Shown here one piece after another: positions 15,022 through 23,383 of a DNA stretch of 42,132 bases. The stretch comes from Spirochaetia bacterium. GTDB lineage: Bacteria > Spirochaetota > Spirochaetia > Treponematales > Breznakiellaceae. The stretch is taken from assembly GCA_025997715.1 (NCBI GenBank), contig BNUY01000005.1:1-42132 (forward strand). Reading direction: 5' to 3'. A program made the translations under genes and the position numbers. The number at the start of each line of letters is the position of its first letter. The stretch's first letter is position 1. The notes below the pieces were generated by a model, which did not search any database, was not told the origin of the DNA, and saw nothing but the letters and a program-made list of their open reading frames with translations.

Positions 15022-15717
15022 TTATTTCTTCCGGTACACCCAGGCATTCCCTTCTTTCCCCACCCGTTTCGCCAGGCCGATTCGGGTCAGGACGTAGAGG
15101 GTCTTTCCCGCTACAGCCGCCGGTATCCCCGCCTTTTCCGCCAGCCCCCGTACCGTAAAGTTTTCCCGGGCCTTAAAGGGCAGGAAGTACCGGTAGTCCC
15201 GTGGGGCGGTAAACACCATGGTTTCATGGTATTCCGTAACGCTTTTATCGGCAATGCTTGCCCCCTTCCGCCGCCAGGAACCTTTGCCGTCCAGGATGCG
15301 TTTTTCCAGCACATCCAGAAGGGCCAGTTCCAGGCTGAGCCCCGGTAGAAGGGGCAGTTCCGGGGCGTAGATCAGGGCTTTGAAGAGATCCCAGGCACTG
15401 CCTTTCCGGGGGCTCTTCCGGCTGCGGAGGAGCACCCCCGCCTCATCCCAGGTTTCGATGGATTTACGGATAATGATGGGGTGGACGATACGCACCGGCC
15501 CCAGCCGCAGCAGTTCCGGCACTTTTTTCTTTAAGGGGCCGAAGCTGCCGGTCTGGACTTCGATCATTTCCCCGCTTTCGCTGACCCCGTCGCAGACATA
15601 GCCGCCCCGGTTCACCTCGATATTCCCCATAACGCCTGTATAGCGGAATTTCAAGGCCCGGTGGAGGCTGCCCTCCCGTTTGGTTCCAATGCCGCCGGGT
15701 TGTTCGTCTAAGGCCAT
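15022..15717 (-). CDS. hypothetical protein, possible PD-(D/E)XK-fold domain with winged helix
   Basis: The only convincing minus-strand gene encodes 231 residues. Near the N-terminus, GTKREGSLHRALKFRYTG is followed by GGYVCDGVSESGEMIEVQTGSF. The spacing Glu (helix), Asp, then Glu-x-Gln on a strand is a known variant of the PD-(D/E)XK nuclease-like core. The C-terminal 60 residues (FTVRGLAEKAGIPAAVAGKT...YVLTRIGLAKRVGKEG) look like a winged helix. The fold is inferred from motif spacing only. No ribosome-binding site precedes ATG 15717, but a promoter is placed so that transcription would begin at this ATG. Confidence 0.65.
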   Translation of the reverse strand: MALDEQPGGIGTKREGSLHRALKFRYTGVMGNIEVNRGGYVCDGVSESGEMIEVQTGSFGPLKKKVPELLRLGPVRIVHPIIIRKSIETWDEAGVLLRSRKSPRKGSAWDLFKALIYAPELPLLPGLSLELALLDVLEKRILDGKGSWRRKGASIADKSVTEYHETMVFTAPRDYRYFLPFKARENFTVRGLAEKAGIPAAVAGKTLYVLTRIGLAKRVGKEGNAWVYRKK

Positions 15718-15723
15718 TGGCGG

Positions 15724-15752
15724 ATCATACCCACTTGCATAGATCAGGGCAA
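15724..15752 (-). promoter_or_regulatory. promoter for the minus-strand gene, placed for leaderless transcription
   Basis: On the minus strand, TTGCCC (15752-15747), a 17-base spacer and TATGAT (15729-15724) are followed six bases later by the ATG at 15717. The same GGGCAA also pairs with TTGCCC at 15765-15770. Confidence 0.45.
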
Positions 15753-15832
15753 GCCGCTCTTTTTTTGCCCCATATCCGTGTAGTACAAAAAAAATATTTT
15801 ACTATTTATAACGTTTTTTCTAAAAAAAGTTA

Positions 15833-15861
15833 TTGACGGTTTCATATGAAGTAGTAATAAT
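15833..15861 (+). promoter_or_regulatory. promoter of the division and cell-wall cluster
   Basis: TTGACG at 15833-15838, 17 bases, and AATAAT at 15856-15861, in AT-rich surroundings. Each hexamer matches five of six consensus bases. The start point would be near 15868, inside the first MraZ boxes. Confidence 0.6.
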
Positions 15862-15925
15862 GGGATTAAGTGGGTCCAAGTGGAATAAATTGGATCAGAC
15901 AGGAATAAAAGGGAAAAAATTGGGA
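15861..15925 (+). promoter_or_regulatory. MraZ operator: 10-bp-periodic TGGGN box array
   Basis: Boxes start every 10 bases: TGGGA 15861, TGGGT 15871, TGGAA 15881, TGGAT 15891, AGGAA 15901, GGGAA 15911 and TGGGA 15921. MraZ proteins are known to bind TGGGN repeats separated by 5 nt. The array begins at the last base of the -10 element and ends at the mraZ start codon, as expected for autorepression. Confidence 0.8.
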
Positions 15926-16384
15926 ATGAAATCCCTCAATGGTGAATACAAAATAACCCTCGACGATAAAGGCCGTGTAAGCCTGCCCACCAAAATACGG
16001 GCCGCCCTGGACGACAATACCCTCATGCTCACCAAGGGAGAGGACGGGTGCCTCTGGCTCTATCCCATGGATGAATGGAGGGCCTTGATACAACAGGTCC
16101 GGGGCTCCAGTTCCCCCTTCAAAGCCGACAGCCGCATCCTGAAGCGCCGCCTTATCGGGCCTGCCCAGGATGTGGAGATTGACAAGGCGGGACGTATAGC
16201 AATTCCGCAGACCCTGCGGGAATACGCGGACCTGGTTCGGGATTGCATCGTTTTAGGCCAGGATGATTATGTAGAAATTTGGAACGCCGACCGGTATAAG
16301 GCCTATTTGGATGGGAGCGAAGAAGAGTATAAGACCGCTTCCGAAAAATTGGGGAATGCCCTGCTGCGGGAAAAGGACGCCTAG
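15926..16384 (+). CDS. mraZ: transcriptional regulator MraZ
   Basis: From ATG 15926 the protein is 152 residues, the same length as E. coli MraZ. It has two AbrB-like halves: LNGEYKITLDDKGRVSLPTKIR at the N-terminus and a second DKAGRIAIPQTLREYA near 90-105. These are the paired DxxGRxxxP motifs of the family. It forms a ring-shaped oligomer that binds the TGGGN boxes in front of its own gene and represses the division cluster. The frame is open back to 15833, but that region is promoter and operator, so the downstream ATG is preferred. It is followed after two bases by rsmH. Confidence 0.92.
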   Translation: MKSLNGEYKITLDDKGRVSLPTKIRAALDDNTLMLTKGEDGCLWLYPMDEWRALIQQVRGSSSPFKADSRILKRRLIGPAQDVEIDKAGRIAIPQTLREYADLVRDCIVLGQDDYVEIWNADRYKAYLDGSEEEYKTASEKLGNALLREKDA

Positions 16385-16386
16385 TG

Positions 16387-17340
16387 ATGACCATCACCCA
16401 TACCCCAGTATTATTAGAAGAAACCCTTCAATACCTGGCCCCCCGTACGGATGGCGAATTTATGGTGGACGCTACCCTGGGAGAGGGAGGGCACAGTTAC
16501 GCTTTCCTTTCCCGTTTCCCCACCCTTAGAATCCTGGGTATCGATGCGGACCGGGATATCCAGGAAAAGGCCCGGGAACGGCTGGGGGAATTCGGGGACC
16601 GGATTCGTTTCCACCAGGGCTGGTCCCAGGACTACTTTGGGGAATTAGGTGATGACAGTGAACGGCCCGATACCATCCTCATCGACCTTGGGGTGAGTAT
16701 GTACCATTACGAGGAGTCGGGCAGGGGGTTCAGCTTCCGCAAGGACGAAGCCCTGGATATGCGGATTGATACCGGCCGGGGGGATACCGCGGCGGACCTG
16801 ATAGCCCGGCTTCCCGAAAAAGACCTGGCAGACCTTATTTACAATAACGCCGGGGAACGGTATTCCCGGCGTATAGCCCATGCCATTGTGGAAAGCCGGT
16901 CACGGGGGGCCATTAACGGTACTGCGGCCCTGGCGGACATGGTAAGCAGGGCGGTTCCGGCGGAATACCGGCGGCTTAAGGCGCACCCGGCAACCAAGAC
17001 CTTCCAGGCCCTGCGGATTGCCGTAAACGGGGAATTGCGCAGATTGTTGGAACTGCTGGAGTCGGCTTTGACGGCCCTGAAAGCCGGGGGGCGGATGGGG
17101 GTTATCAGTTTTCATTCCCTGGAGGACCGGGGGGTAAAAAATTTCTTCCGGGACAAAAGCAAAGACTGTATTTGCCCGCCGGAAACGCCGATATGTAGAT
17201 GTGAGGGCCGCCGGGTGGTGAATTTGGTAACCCGGAAAGCGGTAGCTCCCGGATTTGATGAGACCCGGAGTAATCCGCCATCCCGAAGCGCTAAGCTGCG
17301 GGTTGTTGAAAAAGTACTTGACGAGGATGGACAACCATGA
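16387..17340 (+). CDS. rsmH: 16S rRNA (cytosine-1402-N4) methyltransferase RsmH
   Basis: The 317-residue SAM-dependent enzyme carries VDATLGEGGHS (motif I), ILIDLGVSMYHYEESGRGFSF and the RsmH-specific MGVISFHSLEDRGVKNFF. It methylates C1402 in the ribosomal P site. The C-terminal Cys-rich segment (CICPPETPICRCEG) is typical of the family. ATG 16387 lies just after the MraZ stop; GTG 16384 is a weaker alternative. The 3' end overlaps ftsL as ATGA. This mraZ-rsmH pairing is the conserved beginning of dcw clusters. Confidence 0.95.
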   Translation: MTITHTPVLLEETLQYLAPRTDGEFMVDATLGEGGHSYAFLSRFPTLRILGIDADRDIQEKARERLGEFGDRIRFHQGWSQDYFGELGDDSERPDTILIDLGVSMYHYEESGRGFSFRKDEALDMRIDTGRGDTAADLIARLPEKDLADLIYNNAGERYSRRIAHAIVESRSRGAINGTAALADMVSRAVPAEYRRLKAHPATKTFQALRIAVNGELRRLLELLESALTALKAGGRMGVISFHSLEDRGVKNFFRDKSKDCICPPETPICRCEGRRVVNLVTRKAVAPGFDETRSNPPSRSAKLRVVEKVLDEDGQP

Positions 17341-17630
17341 GGCGGTTCGTATTGCTCTATGTTTTTTCCCTGACCCTCCCCCTGCTTTTAGGGGTCTCCG
17401 TGGTGCAAGCCAGGCACTATGCGGTTCTACAAAAGGAGGTGCGGCGTCTTGAGGTGATCCAGGAAGAGTGGATCGAACGAAACAAGCGGCTTATTGCGGA
17501 GATTGGCCTCTATTCCTCCGCAGAGCGGATAGAACGGATTGCGGTGGAACAGTTGGGGCTTATGAAAAAGCGGCCCGAGGATATATTGCAGATCAGGATT
17601 GAAAACAACCGGAGAAAAGCCGATGGCTGA
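17337..17630 (+). CDS. ftsL: FtsL-like cell-division protein
   Basis: The 97-residue bitopic protein has an N-terminal membrane helix (FVLLYVFSLTLPLLLGVSVV) followed by a predicted coiled coil, LQKEVRRLEVIQEEWIERNK, and a short tail with AVEQLGLMKKRPEDI. The size, topology and position between rsmH and the murein genes identify it as the FtsL/septum-formation-initiator type, which recruits the FtsW-FtsI synthase with FtsQ. Sequence alone cannot separate FtsL from DivIC. It overlaps rsmH by 4 bases and murF by 8. Confidence 0.8.
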   Translation: MRRFVLLYVFSLTLPLLLGVSVVQARHYAVLQKEVRRLEVIQEEWIERNKRLIAEIGLYSSAERIERIAVEQLGLMKKRPEDILQIRIENNRRKADG

Positions 17631-19017
17631 TATCCTCATGAGCTTTGAAGCGGCACACAAAGCCCTGGGGGGTAAATTTCTCGATTATCGTAGTGATGCT
17701 GCGAAGTGCGGGGGTTTCTGTTCCGTGCATATTGATTCCCGGGAAGTCCTGCCGGGCGGCCTTTTTGTAGCGCTTATCGGTTCCGCCCAGGACGGGCACC
17801 GCTTTGTGGAAGCCGCTTTTAAAGCCGGCGCCGTGGCGGCAATCGTGGCGGAATCCCGGCTGGATGATACCGCAAAGCTTACTGAAATTGCGCGGAAGTT
17901 CGGGGCGGTTCTCTTCGCGGTTCCCGATACATTGCGGGGCTTGCAGGATCTTGCCGCCGCATATCTGTCGCTTTTCCCGAAGCTGCTCCGGGTGGGCATC
18001 ACCGGTTCTTCCGGGAAGACTACTACCAAAGAAATTGCTGCGGCCATGGTTGGCCGGGAAAAACAGGTGGTGATTAATCCGGGAAATCTCAATTCGGAAA
18101 CCGGGCTACCCCTGGCGGTTTTTGCCGTCCGTTCTCACCATGAAGTGGGGATATTTGAGATGGGGATGAACCGTAAAGGTGAGATTCGTGAATTGGCCCG
18201 GGTCTTAAAACCTGTCATTGCGCTGATTACCAACATTGGGACTGCCCATATCGGTATTCTCGGCAGTAAAGCGGCGATTCTTGAGGAAAAGAAAACTATT
18301 TTTGCTGAGTTTACCGGGAACGAACTCGCGTTGATTCCCGAGGATGACGCTTGCCGGGATGCACTGGCGGAGGGCGTTACGGGGCGGGTGAGTTTCTACG
18401 GTCAGTCCGCCTATCCTGAACTGGGGGAAGTTTTGGATAGGGGCCTTGAGGGGACTGAATTGATTTGGGATGGGAACAAAGTCGAATTCGGTTTGACCGG
18501 CAAACACAACCTGCAGGATGCTCTGGCGGCTATTGCCATTGCCCGGGCAATCCGTCTGAGCTCACGTTCCATCCGGGAGGGGCTGGCGCAGGTTAAGCCC
18601 CTCTTCGGGCGGAGCGAGATACTCCGGGGGGCCGTGACGGTGATCCGGGATTGCTATAACGCCAACCCGGAATCGGCGGCGGCGGCCATTGCGTTCTGCG
18701 ACGCCCTGGAATGGCCGGGGCGGAAGGTCTACGTGATAGGCTCCATGCTGGAACTGGGGGACCAGACCCGGGATGCCCACCACGCTCTGGGCCGGCTCCT
18801 GGTTTCTTCCCAGGCGGACAGGATCTTCCTGTACGGCGCGGAAACCAGGAGCGCCATGGAAGTGATGAACCCCGCAGACGCATTCTTCACCGATGCCATG
18901 GACGTGCTGGCCCGGGAATTGTCGGGGTATCTCCGTTCCGGGGATTTAGTTTTACTGAAGGGTTCCCGGGGATGCGCCCTGGAAAAACTGAGCGATGTTC
19001 TTAGGGAGGCGGCATAA
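17623..19017 (+). CDS. murF: UDP-MurNAc-tripeptide--D-Ala-D-Ala ligase MurF
   Basis: The 464-residue product has the three-domain Mur ligase layout. The N-terminal part carries the substrate-recognition motif SVHIDSREVLPGGLFVAL. The central ATPase P-loop is GITGSSGKTTTKE, followed by NPGNLNSETGLPLAVF, and later comes DCYNANPESAAAAI. This MurF pattern distinguishes it from MurE. It adds D-Ala-D-Ala to the UDP-MurNAc-tripeptide in the cytoplasm. ATG 17623 follows GGAGAA and overlaps the ftsL stop. It is followed directly by mraY, its pathway successor. Confidence 0.93.
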   Translation: MADILMSFEAAHKALGGKFLDYRSDAAKCGGFCSVHIDSREVLPGGLFVALIGSAQDGHRFVEAAFKAGAVAAIVAESRLDDTAKLTEIARKFGAVLFAVPDTLRGLQDLAAAYLSLFPKLLRVGITGSSGKTTTKEIAAAMVGREKQVVINPGNLNSETGLPLAVFAVRSHHEVGIFEMGMNRKGEIRELARVLKPVIALITNIGTAHIGILGSKAAILEEKKTIFAEFTGNELALIPEDDACRDALAEGVTGRVSFYGQSAYPELGEVLDRGLEGTELIWDGNKVEFGLTGKHNLQDALAAIAIARAIRLSSRSIREGLAQVKPLFGRSEILRGAVTVIRDCYNANPESAAAAIAFCDALEWPGRKVYVIGSMLELGDQTRDAHHALGRLLVSSQADRIFLYGAETRSAMEVMNPADAFFTDAMDVLARELSGYLRSGDLVLLKGSRGCALEKLSDVLREAA

Positions 19018-19018
19018 G

Positions 19019-20101
19019 ATGTTTTTGGAATTCCTGTATCCGCTGGTAAAATATTTTACCCCCCTCAATGTTTTTCAGTACCTTACCTTCCGGGGCGCCT
19101 ACGCGGCGCTGACCACACTGGTACTGTGCTTCGTCTTTGGCCCTGCAATTATCAAGATACTGATGAAACTTAAAGTAGGGCAGTCCATACGGGACGACGG
19201 CCCCGCCACCCATTTGAAAAAGGGCGGGACCCCCACCATGGGCGGGGTGCTGATCATCCTTTCGGTGCTGATTGCGGCGCTGCTCTGGATGGACCTTGAC
19301 AATGAAAAGGTATGGCTCACCCTGGGGGCCTTTGCGGCATTCGGCGCCATCGGCTTTGTGGACGACTTCCTCAAGGTGAGGCGGCATAATTCGGACGGGC
19401 TGCCGGTTTGGGCAAAACTTGCCGGGCAATTCGCCGTGGCGATAATCATAACCCTTGTCCTCTACAACTCCGGGGAAGAGGGGATCACCACCCTGTACGT
19501 GCCCTTCTTCAAAAACCCGGTGGTGGAAATGGGCAATTTATGGATACCCTTCGCCGTATTACTGTTGGTGGGGGAATCCAATGCGGTAAACCTTTCGGAC
19601 GGGCTTGACGGGCTTGCCACGGGGCTCCTGATTCTGGTCTTTATCTCCCTGGCAATTCTTACCTATATTACGGGCCGGACGGACTATTCTTCCTACCTGG
19701 GCATCCCCTACATCGTGGGCAGCGGGGAACTGACGGTTTTCTGTCTGGCCGCCGTGGGGGCCTGCGTAGGATTCCTGTGGTACAACGCCCACCCGGCGGA
19801 GGTGTTCATGGGGGATGTGGGAAGCCTCTCCCTTGGCGGGGTGGTGGCGACCATTTCCTTGATCATCAAAAAAGAAATACTGATACTAATTATCGGCGGG
19901 GTTTTTGTTTTGGAAGCGGCATCGGTTATCATCCAGGTGCTGTCCTATAAATTGCGGAAGGGGAAGCGGGTTTTTAAAATGGCCCCCCTTCACCACCATT
20001 TCGAGGAATCGGGCTGGGCGGAGACTCAGGTGGTCATCCGGTTCTGGATCCTCGGGGGACTGTTTACCATAATAGCCCTATCAACATTGAAGATACAGTA
20101 A
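19019..20101 (+). CDS. mraY: phospho-MurNAc-pentapeptide transferase MraY
   Basis: The 360-residue integral membrane protein has about ten helices and the MraY landmarks: KKGGTPTMGGVLI, AIGFVDDFLKV (the catalytic Asp pair), NLSDGLDGLATG and the C-terminal HHHFEESGWAETQVVIRFWI. It transfers phospho-MurNAc-pentapeptide to undecaprenyl phosphate, giving lipid I. I start at ATG 19019, directly after the murF stop, because upstream codons lie inside murF. The stop overlaps the ftsW start (TAATG). Confidence 0.95.
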   Translation: MFLEFLYPLVKYFTPLNVFQYLTFRGAYAALTTLVLCFVFGPAIIKILMKLKVGQSIRDDGPATHLKKGGTPTMGGVLIILSVLIAALLWMDLDNEKVWLTLGAFAAFGAIGFVDDFLKVRRHNSDGLPVWAKLAGQFAVAIIITLVLYNSGEEGITTLYVPFFKNPVVEMGNLWIPFAVLLLVGESNAVNLSDGLDGLATGLLILVFISLAILTYITGRTDYSSYLGIPYIVGSGELTVFCLAAVGACVGFLWYNAHPAEVFMGDVGSLSLGGVVATISLIIKKEILILIIGGVFVLEAASVIIQVLSYKLRKGKRVFKMAPLHHHFEESGWAETQVVIRFWILGGLFTIIALSTLKIQ

Positions 20102-21234
20102 TGATACCAGCATTTGATGTCGAATCCACGGGGCATAAAGCCCGGGCGGACCATGTTTTAATTGCCTGCGTTTTGCTCCTCACCGGGGTGGGTATGGTTA
20201 CGCTGTACTCCGCTTCATATGCCTATGGGGAGCGGTTCTTCGGCGATGGTTTGTATTTTATCACCCGGCAGCTTCTCTACGCATTTGTGGGGCTGGGGGC
20301 CTTCTTTGTTGCCTCCTGGATCAACCTGGAACAGCTCCGAAAATACATAGTCCCCCTGGTGATTATCACCGCCCTGTTATGCCTCTTACCCTTTGTGCCC
20401 GGCGTCGGGATAACGAAAAATGGGGCGTCCCGGTGGGTAAAAGTGGGGCCCGCCACCTTCCAGCCTTCGGAAATGGTTAAACTTGTCCTGCCCTTCTATC
20501 TGGCCCATATTTTCAGTAAAAAGCAGGATCGTATCAATTCGTTGGTCTCCGGGGTTCTGCCCCCGGCGCTGATCACCGTACTGTTTTTCTTTTTGATTTA
20601 TTTGCAGAATAACTTTTCTACCGCGTTGTTCATTGCGGCAAATGCGATATTTATGTTCTTCCTCGCCGGGGTGTGGTACCGGTATTTTATCAGCGGGGCG
20701 GTCATTCTGGTTCCCCTGTCCGTATTTTTAGTGCTCACCAAGGAACACCGGCTCAGGCGGGTGATCAGTTTCTTCCTCCCCGAATGGGAACCCCTGGGGG
20801 CCGGGTATCAGGTTCATTCGTCCCTGCTCTCCATTGGGTCCGGCGGAATTTTGGGAAAGGGATTCGGCCAGGGCACCCGGAAAATTGCCAGCGTTCCGGA
20901 GATACATTCGGACTTTATCTTTTCCTCCTTTACCGAGGAAGCGGGCCTTGCGGGGGTGCTTTTGTTCTACGTACTGTTCGCGGTTTTTACCGTCCAGGGA
21001 TACCGGGCGGCCATGAAATCGAATGATATGTTCAGACGGCTTTTGGGCTGCGGCCTTACCACCATCGTCAGTTCCCAGGCGCTTTTGAATATCGCCGTGG
21101 CGAGCGGCGCCGTGCCTGCCACGGGGGTTGCCCTGCCTTTCTTTTCCGCAGGCGGCTCCTCCCTGGCAGCTACCCTGGTGACCGCGGGAATTATCGTGAA
21201 TATTTCAAGGAACCGGGAGGTCCGCCATGTCTGA
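20101..21234 (+). CDS. ftsW: peptidoglycan glycosyltransferase FtsW (SEDS family)
   Basis: The 377-residue polytopic membrane protein begins with LIACVLLLTGVGMVTLYSASYAYG and contains NGASRWVKVGPATFQPSEMVKL, the SEDS signature. The catalytic-loop region SDFIFSSFTEEAGLAG and the ending ALPFFSAGGSSLAATLV follow. It polymerises lipid II at the septum with a class-B PBP. That partner gene (ftsI) is not in this cluster. It overlaps mraY by one base and ftsQ by 8. Confidence 0.94.
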   Translation: MIPAFDVESTGHKARADHVLIACVLLLTGVGMVTLYSASYAYGERFFGDGLYFITRQLLYAFVGLGAFFVASWINLEQLRKYIVPLVIITALLCLLPFVPGVGITKNGASRWVKVGPATFQPSEMVKLVLPFYLAHIFSKKQDRINSLVSGVLPPALITVLFFFLIYLQNNFSTALFIAANAIFMFFLAGVWYRYFISGAVILVPLSVFLVLTKEHRLRRVISFFLPEWEPLGAGYQVHSSLLSIGSGGILGKGFGQGTRKIASVPEIHSDFIFSSFTEEAGLAGVLLFYVLFAVFTVQGYRAAMKSNDMFRRLLGCGLTTIVSSQALLNIAVASGAVPATGVALPFFSAGGSSLAATLVTAGIIVNISRNREVRHV

Positions 21235-22054
21235 TGGATACGTTTTTGAAAATACCCTCCCGGAATATGGCGCCAAAAATCCGGGACATTCTAAATTGGA
21301 TAAACGTATTAAATGGCTGTTGATTGCCCTGGCAATAATTCTGGCCGGGGAGTTGATATGGCTCCTGGGGGTTACCCCCTGTATGCCCCTTTCGGTGATT
21401 GACATAGCGGGGATCCCCGAACTCGACCGGGGCGCGGTGCTGAACAAGGCGGGGATTGGGATCCATAGCTCCTACATGACCGTTGATGCCCGGGGGACGG
21501 AGCTTGCCCTGATGTCGTTGTATCAGGTTGAGTCCGCCAGGGTAGTAAAACAATTTCCCGATACGGTGCGGATCATCCTGGAGCCGCGCAAAGCGGTTGC
21601 CCTGTCCCTGGCCACGGTATCGGGCAGGATAGAGCCGGTGTTTTTTGACCGGTATGGGGTGGTGTATAAGATTGGTGAGGATCCGGGGATCAATATGGGA
21701 ACCTTGCCGATTATTTCGGGGATCTTTGTTGAAGACATTACCCTGGGTATGCGGCTTCCCGCGCAGTATCAGCGTTTCTTTACGGATTTGGGGCGCCTGA
21801 ACAGTTCCGCGCCGGAATTGATGGGAACCATTTCGGAAATCCGGGTGAACCGCAAACCCTACGACGGTTTTGAATTGGCGCTGTATCCGGTTCACTATCC
21901 CGCAAAAATCCGGGTGGGGAATGAATTAACGACGGACACGATTCGGTATATGCTTTTGCTTATCGATGTATTTATAAAGCAGGGGGTTGTGGTGGACGAA
22001 ATTGATTTCAGAACCGGCACCGCGTCCTATAAGAAGGAGGCCATCCGTGGCTAA
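21227..22054 (+). CDS. ftsQ: cell-division protein FtsQ/DivIB
   Basis: The 275-residue bitopic protein has a cytoplasmic N-terminus of about 28 residues, one membrane helix (WLLIALAIILAGELIWLLGV), then a POTRA domain with PLSVIDIAGIPELDRGAVLN and QVESARVVKQFPDTVRIILE. A beta domain follows (FFDRYGVVYKIG). It links FtsL with the septal synthase in the periplasm. The position between ftsW and ftsA is standard. Its start overlaps ftsW, and its stop lies inside the beginning of ftsA. Confidence 0.88.
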   Translation: MSDGYVFENTLPEYGAKNPGHSKLDKRIKWLLIALAIILAGELIWLLGVTPCMPLSVIDIAGIPELDRGAVLNKAGIGIHSSYMTVDARGTELALMSLYQVESARVVKQFPDTVRIILEPRKAVALSLATVSGRIEPVFFDRYGVVYKIGEDPGINMGTLPIISGIFVEDITLGMRLPAQYQRFFTDLGRLNSSAPELMGTISEIRVNRKPYDGFELALYPVHYPAKIRVGNELTTDTIRYMLLLIDVFIKQGVVVDEIDFRTGTASYKKEAIRG

Positions 22055-23318
22055 TGATGGATTGATTATCGGCCTCGATATCGGTACCACCAGTATCCGT
22101 GCGGTAATCGGCAGGCGGACAGAAAAGGGAACCATCGAAATTACCGGCGTCGGAGTTAGTCCGTCATCGGGACTGCGGAAAGGGGTGGTGGTTAATATCG
22201 AGGCTACCCTGCAATCGGTGGTCGCCGCCATAGACGCGGCGGAGATGATGAGCGGCAGGGAAGTACATTCCTGCTGGACCGGCATCGGGGGCAGCCACAT
22301 CGACGGGGTGAATTCCCGGGGGGTGGTGGCGGTTACCGGACAGAGCCGTGACGAAAAGGAAACCCGGGAGATTGGCCCTGAGGATATCGCCCGGGTGCTG
22401 GAAGTTGCCCGTGCCATGGTCTTCCCCATGGACAGGCAGCTTCTGGAGGTGATACCCCAAACCTATATTGTGGATAAACAGCCGGGCATCCGGGATCCGC
22501 TGAACATGATTGGTGTGGCCCTGGAAGTGGAGGTGCATATCATCACCTGTTCCGCCAACAGCGCGCAAAACCTGATCAAGTGCGTGAACCGCGCAGGGTT
22601 TCGGGTGAATGATCTGGTGCTGCAAACCCTGGCCGCGGGCCGGGCGGTGCTTACGGCGGAGGAAAAGGAACTGGGGGTTGCCCTGGTGGATCTCGGCGGG
22701 GGCACCACCGATGCCATGGTTTATTTTCAGGGCGCCCCCTATTCAACCTACTCCATCCCCATTGGTGGTTCCGAAATAACACAGGACATTTCAATTGTAA
22801 AAAATATTTCCTTTGAAAATGCGGAGAAGGCAAAAATAAGCGCCCGGTGTTGTATAGCGGACCTGCTGGAAACCGACGAGGATATAATTATTGAAGGAAT
22901 GGGGGGAAGGCCGCCCATGCCCATTCCGAAATCCGAGATCGCATTAATTGTGCGGCCCCGCCTGGCGGAGATATTCCGCCTGGTGAAGGATAAGCTGGAC
23001 AGCCTTCCGCTGTCGCGGCCCCTGGGCGGCGGGATCGTACTTACCGGCGGGGGCGCGGAATTTCTGGGGGTCGTCGAGTTGGCCGCACAGATTTTCAGGA
23101 TGCCCGTGCGGATAGGCAATCCGCTACCCCTGGGGGGCTTGCAGGAAAAGTACCACAGCCCAATATTCGCCACGGCGATAGGATTGGTACTGGAGGGAAA
23201 TATCCGGGAACAGGAAAAGAATCCGGAGCGAGGTACGGCGGAACCCAGGGTACGGGAGCCGACAGCCGGTTCCCCCTTCCGGAGAATGTGGGAATGGATT
23301 AAACGGGAGTTTTTTTAA
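22047..23318 (+). CDS. ftsA: cell-division protein FtsA
   Basis: The actin-like ATPase has 423 residues. Visible are the phosphate-1 motif [16 protein letters not shown], the phosphate-2 region [18 protein letters not shown], the adenosine motif [16 protein letters not shown], and a C-terminal amphipathic membrane anchor ([14 protein letters not shown]). It tethers FtsZ to the membrane. I choose GTG 22047: AAGGAGG at 22034-22040 is six bases upstream, and the protein then begins immediately before the first beta strand, as in other FtsA proteins. A 65-base gap with a small GC hairpin (GGGCG/CGCCC) separates it from ftsZ. Confidence 0.93.
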   Translation: MANDGLIIGLDIGTTSIRAVIGRRTEKGTIEITGVGVSPSSGLRKGVVVNIEATLQSVVAAIDAAEMMSGREVHSCWTGIGGSHIDGVNSRGVVAVTGQSRDEKETREIGPEDIARVLEVARAMVFPMDRQLLEVIPQTYIVDKQPGIRDPLNMIGVALEVEVHIITCSANSAQNLIKCVNRAGFRVNDLVLQTLAAGRAVLTAEEKELGVALVDLGGGTTDAMVYFQGAPYSTYSIPIGGSEITQDISIVKNISFENAEKAKISARCCIADLLETDEDIIIEGMGGRPPMPIPKSEIALIVRPRLAEIFRLVKDKLDSLPLSRPLGGGIVLTGGGAEFLGVVELAAQIFRMPVRIGNPLPLGGLQEKYHSPIFATAIGLVLEGNIREQEKNPERGTAEPRVREPTAGSPFRRMWEWIKREFF

Positions 23319-23383
23319 GGGTCATCGGGGCGTTTCAAACCGCCCTAAGAATACATGCAAAAAGTAATTTGGGAGGGAACGAC

